Shown: positions 9,969 to 18,631 of the stretch, in pieces
How the letters are laid out: each line of letters starts with the position of its first letter
Position numbering within the stretch: position 1 is the stretch's first letter
Assembly (NCBI RefSeq): GCF_003351045.1
Contig: NZ_QQZY01000003.1
Coordinates: forward strand, 186,001-250,000
Origin: Gaiella occulta
GTDB lineage: Bacteria > Actinomycetota > Thermoleophilia > Gaiellales > Gaiellaceae
Length of the DNA: 64,000 bases
Reading direction: 5' to 3'
Notes under the pieces: generated by a model
Databases searched by the model: none
Told to the model about the DNA's origin: nothing
The model's input: the letters and a program-made list of their open reading frames with translations, nothing else
Translations under genes and position numbers: made by a program

Positions 9969-10393
9969 CGATCGAGCTGCACGGCATCGTGCTGCACGGG
10001 TACCACGGCGTGCTCGAGCACGAGCGGCGCGACGGCCAGCGGTTCCTCGTCGACGTCGAGCTCGACCTCGCGGACGAGGCGGCGGCCCGCCGCGACCGCA
10101 TCGAGGATGCCGTCGACTACCGTGGCGTCGTCGCCCGCGTGCGCGAGATCTCCGATGCGCGCGCCTACCAGCTCCTCGAGGCGTTCACGGCGGCGGTCGC
10201 CGATGCGCTGCTCGCCGAGCTGCCTGTCGTCGCGGTGCGGGTACGCGTGCGCAAGCCCGATGTCGAGCTGGATCCACCCGTCGCGTACGCGGCCGTGCGC
10301 GTCGAGCGCCGGGCGGGATCCTCGCCCGGGAGCGCAGCTACGACTGCACGCGCAGGAGATAGGTCGCGTCGCGCACGCCCCGCGGGAACGTGA
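9965..10393 (+). CDS. folB: Dihydroneopterin aldolase
   Basis: A 142-residue enzyme; the first 115 residues match FolB. IELHGIVLHGYHGVLEHERRDGQRF carries the substrate-binding region, and an acidic/His-containing centre follows with AVDYRGVV and LLEAFTAAVADALL. FolB splits dihydroneopterin to 6-hydroxymethyl-dihydropterin and glycolaldehyde, the step before FolK. The start overlaps the folP stop by 4 bases. About 25 Ala/Arg-rich residues at the C-terminus are unusual and lie antisense to the end of the neighbouring protease gene (10338-10393). They may be a non-functional readthrough of the ancestral stop. Confidence 0.9.
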   Translation: MTIELHGIVLHGYHGVLEHERRDGQRFLVDVELDLADEAAARRDRIEDAVDYRGVVARVREISDARAYQLLEAFTAAVADALLAELPVVAVRVRVRKPDVELDPPVAYAAVRVERRAGSSPGSAATTARAGDRSRRARPAGT

Positions 10394-11888
10394 CCGCGAG
10401 GTAGGCGAAGCGGCCGGGGCCCGCGTTGCGATACGTGAGCCGCTCGCTCGTGCCCGCCGTCGCCGCCCGTGCGAGCCGGTAGGGGACGGCGCCGCGCCCG
10501 ACCACGCTCGTCACCCCCTGCCTCCACAGGCTCAGGTCGACGTCGCTGTCGGCCGACGCGGTCGCCGTCAGCCGGCCTCCCCGCGGCAGCCAGACGCGGT
10601 AGAGGTCGCGCGGGTCCTCGGCCGCGGTCAGCCGTGCCCGTACGCGCGTCGAGCGCCGGGTGGGGGTCGTCAGCGGCGGCAGCGACGTGTCGTAGAGGCC
10701 GCCCGGCCGCACGAACTCGACGTCGTCGTTCGGCTCCAGCGGATCCGGCACGGGGGCCGGGTAGGCGAGCGCCGCCTGGACGTCGAGCACGCCGAAGCCG
10801 GCGGCGTCGTCGCGTCCCGGGTCTCCGACGTCGCGCGCCGAGCGCCGCATCACCTCGAAGAGCTGGGTCGCGTCGAGCTGCGGCCGCACGGTCCACACCC
10901 AGGCCGCCGCGCCCGACACGAGCGGCGCCGCGTAGCTCGTCCCGTCGCCGAGCTTGAACCCCTTGCCGATGGCGGTCGCGATCGGGATATCCACGCCGGG
11001 GGCGACGAGATCGACGAAGCGCGACCGGCTCGAGAACGGCGCGACGCCGTCGTTGCGGTCGGTCGCGCCGACGGTGAGGACGTGGGGGATGCTCGCGGGA
11101 TAGCCGAGCGGGTTGCCGCGATCCCCGTCGTTGCCGGAAGCCGCGACGACCAGCGATCCCGCGCGCAGCGCCTGGTAGACGGCCTGCTCGATCACGACGT
11201 CCTTCGTGCTCGCTCCGAGGCTGAGGTTGATCACGCCCTTCCCCGCGTTGGCGGCGGCGAGGATGCCCTGCACGATCTCGCTCGTGGCGAGCTCGGTGCC
11301 CGCCCCTTTGGCGGCGTCCCACGAGCGCAGCAGCGCCTCGGGGTAGATGCCGACGAGCCCGAGCCCGTTGGCGGGAGCGGCGATCAGCGACGCCACGCCC
11401 GTCCCGTGCTCGCCGCCGATGCCGGCGGGCTCCTGCGCGTTGAGCGTCTCGGTGTTGGGACGGCCGAGGAACTCCGGATGGCTGACGTCGAGCCCGGAGT
11501 CGACGATCGTCACGGGCCTGCCGGCGGGCGGCGGCGTCAGCGTGTCGACGCCGACGGCGGCGCGCCACCATTCGAGCGGCACGAGCGGGTCGGAGAAGTC
11601 GAGCCTCGCGAGCCTCCCGGCAGTCCTGTCCGGCTCGACCAGCCGCACCTCCCCGCGGGCGCGCAGCCGTGCGAGCAGGGAGCGGCCGGCAGACGGCGCG
11701 AGCCGGTAGAGGGCAAGCCTCGGCGCCACGACCGTCGCTCCGGCACGGACGAGGTCGACGGCGGCGCTGCAGGCGGCCGCCGGCGTCAGCTGTACGAGCG
11801 TCGCGCCGGCAGCGGCGTGCGCGGCCGGGGGCGGGACGAGCAGGGCAGCCGCGCCGAGGATCGCGGCGGCGGCGGGGGAGGCGCGCAT
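10338..11888 (-). CDS. Secreted S8 family serine protease (subtilisin-like)
   Basis: A 516-residue protein with a signal peptide (residues 1 to about 26, ending AHAAAG). An inhibitor-like prodomain reaches to about residue 100. The peptidase S8 domain has the triad Asp130 (TIVDSGLDV), His161 (GGEHGTGVAS) and Ser318 (GDGTSYAAP), with the oxyanion Asn253 in AASGNDG. The C-terminal 150 residues look like a pre-peptidase C-terminal type beta domain (DPLEPNDDVEFV to the end). Such enzymes digest extracellular proteins. It is inserted antisense between folB and folK. The preferred ATG at 11888 gives a clean signal peptide; an in-frame start at 11957 would add 23 residues before it. Confidence 0.9.
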   Translation of the reverse strand: MRASPAAAAILGAAALLVPPPAAHAAAGATLVQLTPAAACSAAVDLVRAGATVVAPRLALYRLAPSAGRSLLARLRARGEVRLVEPDRTAGRLARLDFSDPLVPLEWWRAAVGVDTLTPPPAGRPVTIVDSGLDVSHPEFLGRPNTETLNAQEPAGIGGEHGTGVASLIAAPANGLGLVGIYPEALLRSWDAAKGAGTELATSEIVQGILAAANAGKGVINLSLGASTKDVVIEQAVYQALRAGSLVVAASGNDGDRGNPLGYPASIPHVLTVGATDRNDGVAPFSSRSRFVDLVAPGVDIPIATAIGKGFKLGDGTSYAAPLVSGAAAWVWTVRPQLDATQLFEVMRRSARDVGDPGRDDAAGFGVLDVQAALAYPAPVPDPLEPNDDVEFVRPGGLYDTSLPPLTTPTRRSTRVRARLTAAEDPRDLYRVWLPRGGRLTATASADSDVDLSLWRQGVTSVVGRGAVPYRLARAATAGTSERLTYRNAGPGRFAYLAVTFPRGVRDATYLLRVQS

Positions 11889-11950
11889 GACACGAAGTTC
11901 TACGTCGCGCGGCCGACCCCGGCTGCGGGGAACGGCGTTAAGGTTGGGTT

Positions 11951-12409
11951 GTGGCACGGGCGTATGTCGGTCTCGGCGCGAACCTCGGCGACCGGGAGGA
12001 GACGCTGCGCCTGGCCGTCGAGCTGCTCGCCGCCGCCGAGGGGGTCACCGTCGTCGGCGTGTCGTCGTTGCGCGAGACCGATCCGGTCGGCTACCTCGAC
12101 CAGCCCCGCTTCCTCAACGGCGCCGTCGCCGTCGAGACGGAGCTCGAGGCCGGAGCGCTGCTCGAGGCCCTCCTGCGGATCGAGCGGGAGCTCGGCCGCA
12201 CGCGCGAGGGGCCGCGCTTCGGGCCGCGAACCGTCGACCTCGACCTTCTCCTCTTCGACGCCGTCGCCGTCGACGAGCCCGGGCTCACCGTCCCGCATCC
12301 GCGCCTGCACGAGCGGCGCTTCGCGCTCGAGCCGCTCGCGGAGCTCGACCCGGCGCTCGTCGTCCCGGGCCGCGGCACCGTTTCCGAGCTCCTCGCGCAA
12401 CTCGACTAG
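11951..12409 (+). CDS. folK: 2-amino-4-hydroxy-6-hydroxymethyldihydropteridine pyrophosphokinase
   Basis: A 152-residue HPPK. It has VGLGANLGDREETLR at the N-terminus, RETDPVGYLDQPRFLNGAV in the middle and the diagnostic GPRTVDLDLLLFD plus VPHPRLHERRFALEPLAEL. The enzyme transfers pyrophosphate from ATP to the hydroxymethyl group of the pterin, giving the FolP substrate. The GTG start lies 6 bases after TAAGGT (11939-11944) with no Shine-Dalgarno sequence, so it is probably transcribed from its own leaderless promoter despite the nearby folP-folB pair. Confidence 0.94.
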   Translation: MARAYVGLGANLGDREETLRLAVELLAAAEGVTVVGVSSLRETDPVGYLDQPRFLNGAVAVETELEAGALLEALLRIERELGRTREGPRFGPRTVDLDLLLFDAVAVDEPGLTVPHPRLHERRFALEPLAELDPALVVPGRGTVSELLAQLD

Positions 12410-12419
12410 ACTCCGTGCC

Positions 12420-12788
12420 ATGAGCCATCTCGACGAGCTCGACGAGTTCGAGGCGAAGCTCGAGCTCGAGTTGAAGCGGGAGTACACGGCCGTCTTCGGC
12501 CTCTTCCGCTACTGCATCCTCACCCAGGATGCGACGTATCTCTGCAACCGGCTCGATCTCAAGGTCGTGCCGCAGGCGAGCTACCCGTTCTTCCACATCC
12601 AGATGGAGGACGTGTGGGTGTGGGACAAGAACCGACCCACGCGCATGATCCCGCGCGCGGAGGTGTATACGTCGGGGGACGTCACCGTCGAGGAGCTCCG
12701 CGGCGAGGGCGACGAGCCGAAGCTGACCGCCGCGGGGCTGGCCGAGCGGATCGGCGAGCCGCTGGCGCAAGACGACGACACGATCTAG
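12420..12788 (+). CDS. DUF2469 family protein
   Basis: A 122-residue soluble protein rich in Glu and Asp. The N-terminus EAKLELELKREYTAVFGLFRY and the aromatic core FFHIQMEDVWVWDKNRPTRMI match the actinobacterial DUF2469 family, whose members are about 100 residues. No biochemical role is known to me. It starts 10 bases after folK, but TAGACT (12407-12412) within the folK end lies 7 bases before its ATG, suggesting its own leaderless start. The C-terminal 25 residues after VEELRG extend past the usual family length. Confidence 0.72.
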   Translation: MSHLDELDEFEAKLELELKREYTAVFGLFRYCILTQDATYLCNRLDLKVVPQASYPFFHIQMEDVWVWDKNRPTRMIPRAEVYTSGDVTVEELRGEGDEPKLTAAGLAERIGEPLAQDDDTI

Positions 12789-12819
12789 GACACGGCGGCT
12801 GCGGCCTACAATCCCGCGC

Positions 12820-13569
12820 ATGCTCCTGGCCGTCGACGTCGGCAACACCCAGACCGTCCTCGGCGTCTACGAGGGCGAGCGCCTCGTCGAGCACTGGCGG
12901 CTCGCGACGGAGCGCACGCGCACGGGTGACGAGCTCGGCGTCCTGCTCGGCGGCATGCTCGACTTCGAGTCCGTCGACGGCATCTGCCTGTCGTCGACGG
13001 TACCGACGCTGATCCGGGAGTGGGTGCGCCTTGCCGAGCGCTGGGCGCAGGCGCCCGTGCTCGTCGTCGGCCCCGGCGTCAAGACGGGCATCCCGATCCG
13101 CTACGACGACCCGCGCGAGGTCGGCCCCGACCGGATCGTCAACTCGGTCGCCGCGAAGGCGCGCTACGGCGCGCCGGTCATCGTCGTCGACTTCGGCACC
13201 TCGACCAACTTCGACGTCGTCTCGCCCGCCGGCGAGTACGTCGGCGGCGTGCTCGCGCCCGGGATCGAGACGTCGATGGAGGCGCTGTTCGCGCGGGCTG
13301 CGCGGCTCGTCAAGGTCGACTACGTCGAGCCGCCGAGCGTGATCGGGAAGACGACGGTGGGCGGCCTGCAGTCCGGCGTCGTGTACGGGTTCGCTGGCCA
13401 GGTCGACGGCATCGTGACCGCGATCAGGGGCGAGCTCGGCGTCGAGGCGCGCGTGATCGCCACGGGCGGGCTCGCGGAGCTCGTCGCGCCGCACAGCAGC
13501 ACGATCGAGTCCGTCGATCCGTTCCTCACCCTCGACGGCCTGCGCCTCGTCTGGGAGGCCAACGCGTGA
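12820..13569 (+). CDS. coaX: Type III pantothenate kinase
   Basis: A 249-residue ASKHA-fold kinase. The phosphate motif DVGNTQTVLGVYEG is at residues 5-18, STVPTLIREW and NSVAAKARYGAP follow, and VVDFGTSTNFDVV provides the second phosphate loop with catalytic Asp. It phosphorylates pantothenate, the first committed step to CoA, without CoA feedback in this type. TACAAT (12807-12812), a near-consensus -10 box, lies 7 bases upstream of the ATG. This is one of the clearest leaderless starts in the window. A LysE-type exporter gene overlaps its stop by 4 bases. Confidence 0.94.
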   Translation: MLLAVDVGNTQTVLGVYEGERLVEHWRLATERTRTGDELGVLLGGMLDFESVDGICLSSTVPTLIREWVRLAERWAQAPVLVVGPGVKTGIPIRYDDPREVGPDRIVNSVAAKARYGAPVIVVDFGTSTNFDVVSPAGEYVGGVLAPGIETSMEALFARAARLVKVDYVEPPSVIGKTTVGGLQSGVVYGFAGQVDGIVTAIRGELGVEARVIATGGLAELVAPHSSTIESVDPFLTLDGLRLVWEANA

Positions 13570-14210
13570 TCGTCGAGCCGGCCGCGCTGGCGCTGTTCGC
13601 GCTGGCCGCGCTCGCCATCCTCGCCGTGCCGGGCCCGGCGGTCGTCTACATCGTCACGCGCAGCATCCACCAGGGCCGCGGCGCCGGCCTCGCCTCCGTG
13701 CTCGGCATCCACGTCGGCACGATCGTGCACCTGACGGCCGCCACGGCCGGTCTCTCCGCCATCCTCGTCTCGTCGGCGGCGGCATTCGCGGTCGTGAAGC
13801 TCCTCGGCGCCGCCTATCTCGTCGTCATCGGCGTGCGCGTGCTGCTCGGGAAGGGCGGCGGCACGGCCGAGCGGCAGCGCCCGCAGCGGCGCCGGCGGCG
13901 GGACTTCGCCGAGGGCGTCGTCGTGAACGTGCTCAACCCCAAGACGGCGCTGTTCTTTCTCGCCTTCCTGCCGCAGTTCGTCGACCCGGCGCGGGGCCGG
14001 GCGTGGCTGCAGATCCTCGTGCTCGGCCTCACCTTCATCGGCCTCGGCCTCGTCACCGACTCGATGTGGGCGCTGGCGGCCGGCTCGGCCGGCGAGACGC
14101 TGCGGCGCAGCCGCCGCTGGGCGCAGCTGCAGCGCTACGTGTCGGGCTCGGTCTTCGTCGGCCTCGGCTTCGTCACGGCGCTGACCGGCTCGCACCGGTC
14201 GGCATCCTGA
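13566..14210 (+). CDS. LysE/RhtB family amino acid exporter
   Basis: A 214-residue membrane protein with about six hydrophobic helices. The family signature is at the start (PGPAVVYIVTRSIHQGRGAGLASVLGIHVGT) and again in the middle (FAEGVVVNVLNPKTALFFLAFLPQFV). LysE/RhtB proteins export amino acids or analogues using the proton gradient. A GTG start overlaps the coaX stop by 4 bases, so it is translationally coupled although functionally unrelated. The substrate cannot be told. The gene abuts the convergent diguanylate cyclase gene with no gap. Confidence 0.88.
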   Translation: MIVEPAALALFALAALAILAVPGPAVVYIVTRSIHQGRGAGLASVLGIHVGTIVHLTAATAGLSAILVSSAAAFAVVKLLGAAYLVVIGVRVLLGKGGGTAERQRPQRRRRRDFAEGVVVNVLNPKTALFFLAFLPQFVDPARGRAWLQILVLGLTFIGLGLVTDSMWALAAGSAGETLRRSRRWAQLQRYVSGSVFVGLGFVTALTGSHRSAS

Positions 14211-15515
14211 TCAGACGCTTTCCAGCCGCAGCGTCAGAAGAGGGGGCAGCGACACCGCCGTCGCGTCGCGCGTCCGCTTGGCCGCGTACATCGCCTCGTC
14301 GGCGCGGTGCAGCGCCGCGAGCGGCGCCACCGAGCCGTCGAGCAGCGTGCCCCCGACCGACACCGTGATCGGGACGGCGGCGGTCGTCGTCGCGATCGGC
14401 CGGTCGGCGACGAGCGAGCGGATGCGCTCGGCGAACTGCTCGAGCTGGCGGCGGCCGCGCACGCCGGGCGCGAGCACGGTGATCTCCTCGCCGCCCCAGC
14501 GGGCGACGACGTCCGACGGGCGCAGGCCGTCGCTGAGGCGGCGCACCCCCTCGATCAGCACCTCGTCGCCGACGCGGTGGCCGAAGCGGTCGTTGATCGA
14601 CTTGAAGTGGTCGATGTCGACGACGAAGAGCCCCGCAGGCAGGGCGCCGCGCACGATGCGCGCGTGCTCGGCCGCCATCGCCTCCTCGAACGCGCGCCGG
14701 TTCGGCGCCCCCGTGAGCTGGTCACGGCGAGCGTTCTCCTGTTCGGCGGCGAGCGCGACAGCCGTGGCCTCCCTGCTGCGCTGTGCGATCGTGAGCGCCG
14801 TCAGCAGGGCCGCCGCGGTCGCCACGACGAGGACGCCGTCGCTCTCCGAGGCGAGCAGCAGCACCGCGAGCAGCGGTGTCAGCAGCACCATCTCGAGGAC
14901 GTCCACGAGGAAGCCGCGCAGCCATGTCTCCCGGAACGGGTGCGCGCGGCGCTCGAGCATGATGAGCGCGCGCCCCGCGCTGTTGACCGCGACGGCCGCG
15001 GCCATCGCCCCCGCGGCGACCGCGGTCGCGCCGGTCCCGCTCGACCACGAGGCCGAGCCGACGACGCCGGCGGCGATCCCCTGCAGCGAGGCGAGGCCGC
15101 CTTCGGCGAGCCGCCGCCGCCACACTGCCTCGCTGCGCACGACCTGCGTCGAGATGCCCGCCGCGACGCCGAGCAGCGGGCCTCCGAGCAGCGCGGCGAG
15201 CACGACGGCCGGCGCCGAGGCCGTGTACCAGCTGCGGGGGCCGATCTGGAAGACGAGGCGCTCCGCGGCAGCCGCCGCTCCCATCAGCGCGAGCGCGATC
15301 GGCAGTGACGTGCCGAGCGACCAGCCGGCGTGCGCGAGCCACGCGGCCGCTGCCGCCGCCCCGGCGAGCGGCATGCCCACGGCGACGCGGGTGCCCCGGG
15401 ACGGGTCGGCGACGCCGGCGTTCGGAGGCAGTTGAGAGCCGGGCCGGCGGGCCGGGCGTAGCGGCGCGGAGTCGGCGTTCACGTCTCCCCGTACAACGAC
15501 AGCGGGGGGCCGCAT
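14211..15515 (-). CDS. Membrane-bound diguanylate cyclase with an RxxD inhibitory site
   Basis: A 434-residue protein. Residues about 45-240 are a membrane domain of roughly six helices (MASE-like, sensory). Residues about 255-425 form a GGDEF domain with the substrate segment DIDHFKSINDRFGHRVGDEVL. The signature is RWGGEEI, with Ile where Phe is usual. The I-site RPSD lies five residues before GGEE, the spacing used for c-di-GMP feedback inhibition. The product would be c-di-GMP from two GTP. The ATG at 15515 has an upstream GGGGGA; a later Met at the start of the membrane domain is an alternative. It is convergent with the exporter gene. Confidence 0.87.
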   Translation of the reverse strand: MRPPAVVVRGDVNADSAPLRPARRPGSQLPPNAGVADPSRGTRVAVGMPLAGAAAAAAWLAHAGWSLGTSLPIALALMGAAAAAERLVFQIGPRSWYTASAPAVVLAALLGGPLLGVAAGISTQVVRSEAVWRRRLAEGGLASLQGIAAGVVGSASWSSGTGATAVAAGAMAAAVAVNSAGRALIMLERRAHPFRETWLRGFLVDVLEMVLLTPLLAVLLLASESDGVLVVATAAALLTALTIAQRSREATAVALAAEQENARRDQLTGAPNRRAFEEAMAAEHARIVRGALPAGLFVVDIDHFKSINDRFGHRVGDEVLIEGVRRLSDGLRPSDVVARWGGEEITVLAPGVRGRRQLEQFAERIRSLVADRPIATTTAAVPITVSVGGTLLDGSVAPLAALHRADEAMYAAKRTRDATAVSLPPLLTLRLESV

Positions 15516-15546
15516 CCCATCCCCCTTCGGGGTGACGGATGCGCGC

Positions 15547-16605
15547 TCAGCCGCCGCCGTAGATCGAGATCGGCAGCTCGAGCGTGATCTCGTCGCCGTG
15601 CGGCAGCCCGGCCTCGAGCTCGTCGATCAGCGCCAGCGCGCCGGGGGCTGCCGCCAGCAGCCGCCGCTCGACCTCTCCGGTCGCGTCGAGCACGACCAGC
15701 TCCTGCTTGAACGGCCGCGGGAAGCGCCCGCGCCCGAGGTACCAGCCGTAGAACTTCTTCAGGAACCCGGACGCGCGGCGCTCGCCCAGCTCGCGGACGG
15801 TCTCCCGGATGAACAGCACGAGCTCGGCGACGACCTCTTCGCGCGTCGGTTCGCCGCCGTCGCCGTCGACGATCTCCCGCAGCGCCCACGGGTTGCCCTG
15901 CGCGCCGCGTCCCACCATGACGGCGGCGGCGCCCGTCGTCGCGAGCACCGCCTGCGCCTTCGCGCGCGAGGTGATGTCGCCGGAGGCGATCACGGGCACG
16001 TCGACGAGGTCGACGAGCTCCGCGGTCAGCCGGTGGTCGGCGCTGCCGGTGTACATCTGCTGCGCCGAGCGGGGGTGCAGCGTCAGCGAGCGCGCACCCG
16101 CCTCGACGAGGCGCGGCCCGACGCTGAGACAGTCCCACGAGCCGTCGCGCAGGCCGCGCCGCATCTTCACCGAGACGGGGATCTCGACCGCATCCGCCAC
16201 CGCTGCGACAATCCGGCACGCGAGCTCCGGGTCGTCCAGCAAGGTGGCGCCCGCGCCGGTCTTGGTGACCTTGCGTACCGGGCAGCCGAAGTTGATGTCG
16301 ACGATGTCGGCGCCGGCCGCCTCCACCATGCGGGCGGCCTCGCCCATCGCGGCGGGGTCGGAGCCGAAGATCTGGATCGCGAGCGGGTGCTCGTCGGCGG
16401 CGACGCGCAGGTAGCCGAGCGTCTTCTCGTTGCGGTGCTCGATGCCCGCGCACGAGACCATCTCCGAGCACACGAGGCCGGCGCCGAAGCGGCGGCCCTG
16501 GCGGCGAAACGCCTGCACGCTGACGCCCGCCATCGGCGCCAGGACGAGCCGTGTCGGCACCTCAACGGGGCCTATCGCCCAGCTCTCGCGCAGGTCGACG
16601 TGCAT
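15547..16605 (-). CDS. dusB: tRNA-dihydrouridine synthase
   Basis: A 352-residue flavoenzyme with the Dus TIM barrel. It has LVLAPMAGVSVQAFRR at the FMN site, IQIFGSDPAAMGEAARMVE, the signature DINFGCPVRKVTKTGAGATLL with catalytic Cys, and VMVGRGAQGNPW near the phosphate group. It reduces uridines in tRNA D-loops using FMN and NADPH. I chose the ATG at 16605 because TACCAT (16613-16618, minus strand) lies 7 bases upstream; an ATG three codons earlier overlaps that element. The gene diverges from greA. Confidence 0.93.
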   Translation of the reverse strand: MHVDLRESWAIGPVEVPTRLVLAPMAGVSVQAFRRQGRRFGAGLVCSEMVSCAGIEHRNEKTLGYLRVAADEHPLAIQIFGSDPAAMGEAARMVEAAGADIVDINFGCPVRKVTKTGAGATLLDDPELACRIVAAVADAVEIPVSVKMRRGLRDGSWDCLSVGPRLVEAGARSLTLHPRSAQQMYTGSADHRLTAELVDLVDVPVIASGDITSRAKAQAVLATTGAAAVMVGRGAQGNPWALREIVDGDGGEPTREEVVAELVLFIRETVRELGERRASGFLKKFYGWYLGRGRFPRPFKQELVVLDATGEVERRLLAAAPGALALIDELEAGLPHGDEITLELPISIYGGG

Positions 16606-16630
16606 GGAGCCCATGGTAGTGGCAGCGTGT

Positions 16631-16660
16631 TTGCGCGACCGCTGTCACGACAGCTACTCT
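16631..16660 (+). promoter_or_regulatory. Predicted greA promoter
   Basis: TTGCGC (16631-16636) and TACTCT (16655-16660) are separated by 18 bases, a fair match to a vegetative promoter. They lie about 65 bases before the greA start, in the divergent region shared with dusB. Confidence 0.45.
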
Positions 16661-16725
16661 TTGCGACCATCGCGCCGCCCGGTGCCGCGCTAGACCGTCG
16701 ATCTTCCCCGCTGGAGGCAGTTGTC

Positions 16726-17202
16726 GTGAAGGACGTGCTCGTCACCCCCGAGGGCTACGAGAACCTCGTGCGGGAGCTGGAGATGCTCCGCACCCACAAG
16801 CGCCGCGAGATCGCCGAGCGGATCCGCGTCGCCCGCGAGTTCGGCGACATCGCCGAGAACGCGGAGTACGACGACGCCAAGAACGAGCAGGCGATGCTCG
16901 AGCACAAGATCGCCCAGCTCGAGGAGCGGCTCCTGAACGCGCGTGTCATCGACACGGGCGACGTCGACACGAGCGTCGTCTCGGTCGGCTCCGTCGTGCG
17001 GCTGCGCGACGTGGACGCCAAGGAGACGGTCGAGTACCACATCGTCGGTTCGGCCGAGGCGAACCCCGCCGAGCGCAAGCTCTCGAACGAGTCGCCTGTC
17101 GGTCGCGCCATCCTCGGGCGCAAGAAGGGCGAGACCGTCGAGGTGACGACCCCGCGCGGCAGCACGCTGCGGTTCAAAATCATGGAGATCAAGGCGGCCT
17201 GA
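16726..17202 (+). CDS. greA: Transcript cleavage factor GreA
   Basis: A 158-residue protein with the N-terminal coiled coil (LVRELEMLRTHKRREIAERIRVAREFG). At the hairpin tip is the acidic pair in GDIAENAEYDDAKNEQ, which activates RNA cleavage in the polymerase secondary channel. The C-terminal FKBP-like domain ends ESPVGRAILGRKKGETVEV. It rescues backtracked RNA polymerase. The GTG start is set by GGAGG at 16713-16717, 8 bases upstream, making this one of the genes with a normal leader. It is followed by a hairpin and lysS. Confidence 0.95.
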   Translation: MKDVLVTPEGYENLVRELEMLRTHKRREIAERIRVAREFGDIAENAEYDDAKNEQAMLEHKIAQLEERLLNARVIDTGDVDTSVVSVGSVVRLRDVDAKETVEYHIVGSAEANPAERKLSNESPVGRAILGRKKGETVEVTTPRGSTLRFKIMEIKAA

Positions 17203-17208
17203 CGGCCG

Positions 17209-17228
17209 CCGTTGCGCGGACGCAACGG
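17209..17228 (+). terminator. Terminator-like hairpin after greA
   Basis: A perfect 8-base stem, CCGTTGCG (17209-17216) with CGCAACGG (17221-17228), has a 4-base loop and starts 6 bases after the greA stop. No T-run follows. It may end the greA message before lysS. Confidence 0.5.
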
Positions 17229-17257
17229 TCATGCCCGCGCGTTCGGCGCGGAGCACG

Positions 17258-18622
17258 ATGACCACCGAGCCCACATCGCCGAAGCGCTTTCCCGACAGGG
17301 ACGAGATCGCCGCCGTCCGTGACGAGTGCGAGCCGCTCGCGGCAGGCGAGGACGCCGGCAGCGTACGCCGTATCGCGGGCAGGGCGATGGCGCGGCGCGA
17401 CATGGGCAAGCTCGTCTTCCTCGACGTCGTCGACCGCTCCGGGCGCATCCAGGTGATCTGCGAGACGGCGACGACCGGAGAGATCGACGTGCTGCTCGGC
17501 GACGTGGTCGGGATCGGCGGCCGGCCGGCGCGCTCGCGCCGCGGCGAGCCCTCGCTGCTCGCCGACACCGTGGAGGTGCTCGCGCGCAACACGCGGTCGC
17601 TGCCGGACACCTTCCACGGCCTCACCGACGTCGAGGTTCGCTACCGCAGGCGCTACCTCGACCTGCTCGTGAACGAGGAGACGCGCAACGACTTCATCCT
17701 GCGCGCCCGCATCGTCAGCGCCGTGCGTGCCTACCTCGACGGCGAGGGCTTCGTCGAGGTCGAGACGCCCGTGCTGCAGCCGCGCTACGGAGGCGCGTTC
17801 GCCCGGCCGTTCGTCACCCACCACAACGAGCTCGAGCGTGACCTCTACCTGCGCATCGCGACCGAGCTGTACCTGAAGCGCCTCATCGTCGGCGGGCTCG
17901 AGCGGGTGTACGAGCTCGGCAAGGACTTCCGCAACGAGGGCATCTCGTTCAAGCACAACCCCGAGTTCACGATGCTCGAGTGGTACGAGGCCTATGCCGA
18001 CTACCGCGACACGATGGAGCGCATCGAGACCCTCGTCGAGACGGTGACGCTGCAGGTGCTCGGGACGACGGACGTGCGCTTCCGCGGCAACGAGCTCTCG
18101 CTGGCGCGGCCGTGGCGCCGCGTCGGGTTCGCCGACGCGCTCGCCGAGCACGGGCTCTGGATCCGTGACGAGGCGGGGTTGCGGGCGGCGCTCGACGCGC
18201 GCGGCGTCGACACCTCTGCCGACCGGGACTGGGCGCAGCTCGTCGATCATGCCTTCTCGCACGCCGTCGAGCCGACGCTCGTCCAACCGACGATCGTGCA
18301 CGACTACCCGGTCGAGATCTCGCCGTTCGCGCGCGCCACGGACGGCGACCCGACGATGACGGAGCGGTTCGAGTACTTCGCCGGCGGCATGGAGCTCGGC
18401 AACGCCTTCTCGGAGATCAACGACGCCGCCACCCAGCAGGAGCGCTTCGACATGCAGTCGCAGCAGGTCGAGGGCGAGCGGGGCGACCCGGACTACGTCG
18501 AGGCGCTCTCGTACGGGATGCCCCCGACGGGCGGCCTCGGCTTCGGCATCGACCGCTTCGTGATGCTGCTCACCGGTCGCGAGACGATCCGCGACGTCGT
18601 GCTGTTCCCGGCGCTGCGCTAG
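17258..18622 (+). CDS. lysS: Lysyl-tRNA synthetase, class II
   Basis: A 454-residue synthetase with an OB-fold anticodon domain at about 40-130 and a class II catalytic core. Motif 1 is in [24 protein letters not shown]. Motif 2 appears as [34 protein letters not shown] and motif 3 as [15 protein letters not shown]. It charges tRNA(Lys). It is somewhat shorter than the usual 490-500 residues because the N-terminal helix region is short. The ATG at 17258 is preferred over a start at 17231, which would add nine Ala/Arg/Ser residues. It converges with the epimerase gene across 9 bases. Confidence 0.94.
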   Translation: MTTEPTSPKRFPDRDEIAAVRDECEPLAAGEDAGSVRRIAGRAMARRDMGKLVFLDVVDRSGRIQVICETATTGEIDVLLGDVVGIGGRPARSRRGEPSLLADTVEVLARNTRSLPDTFHGLTDVEVRYRRRYLDLLVNEETRNDFILRARIVSAVRAYLDGEGFVEVETPVLQPRYGGAFARPFVTHHNELERDLYLRIATELYLKRLIVGGLERVYELGKDFRNEGISFKHNPEFTMLEWYEAYADYRDTMERIETLVETVTLQVLGTTDVRFRGNELSLARPWRRVGFADALAEHGLWIRDEAGLRAALDARGVDTSADRDWAQLVDHAFSHAVEPTLVQPTIVHDYPVEISPFARATDGDPTMTERFEYFAGGMELGNAFSEINDAATQQERFDMQSQQVEGERGDPDYVEALSYGMPPTGGLGFGIDRFVMLLTGRETIRDVVLFPALR

Positions 18623-18631
18623 CTGGACTGA

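Noticed and set aside
12660-12675. A second TGTATAC word similar to the pyridine-operon palindrome
   Set aside because: It lies inside the DUF2469 coding sequence, is not a full palindrome and is 50 kb from the operon, so it is probably chance.
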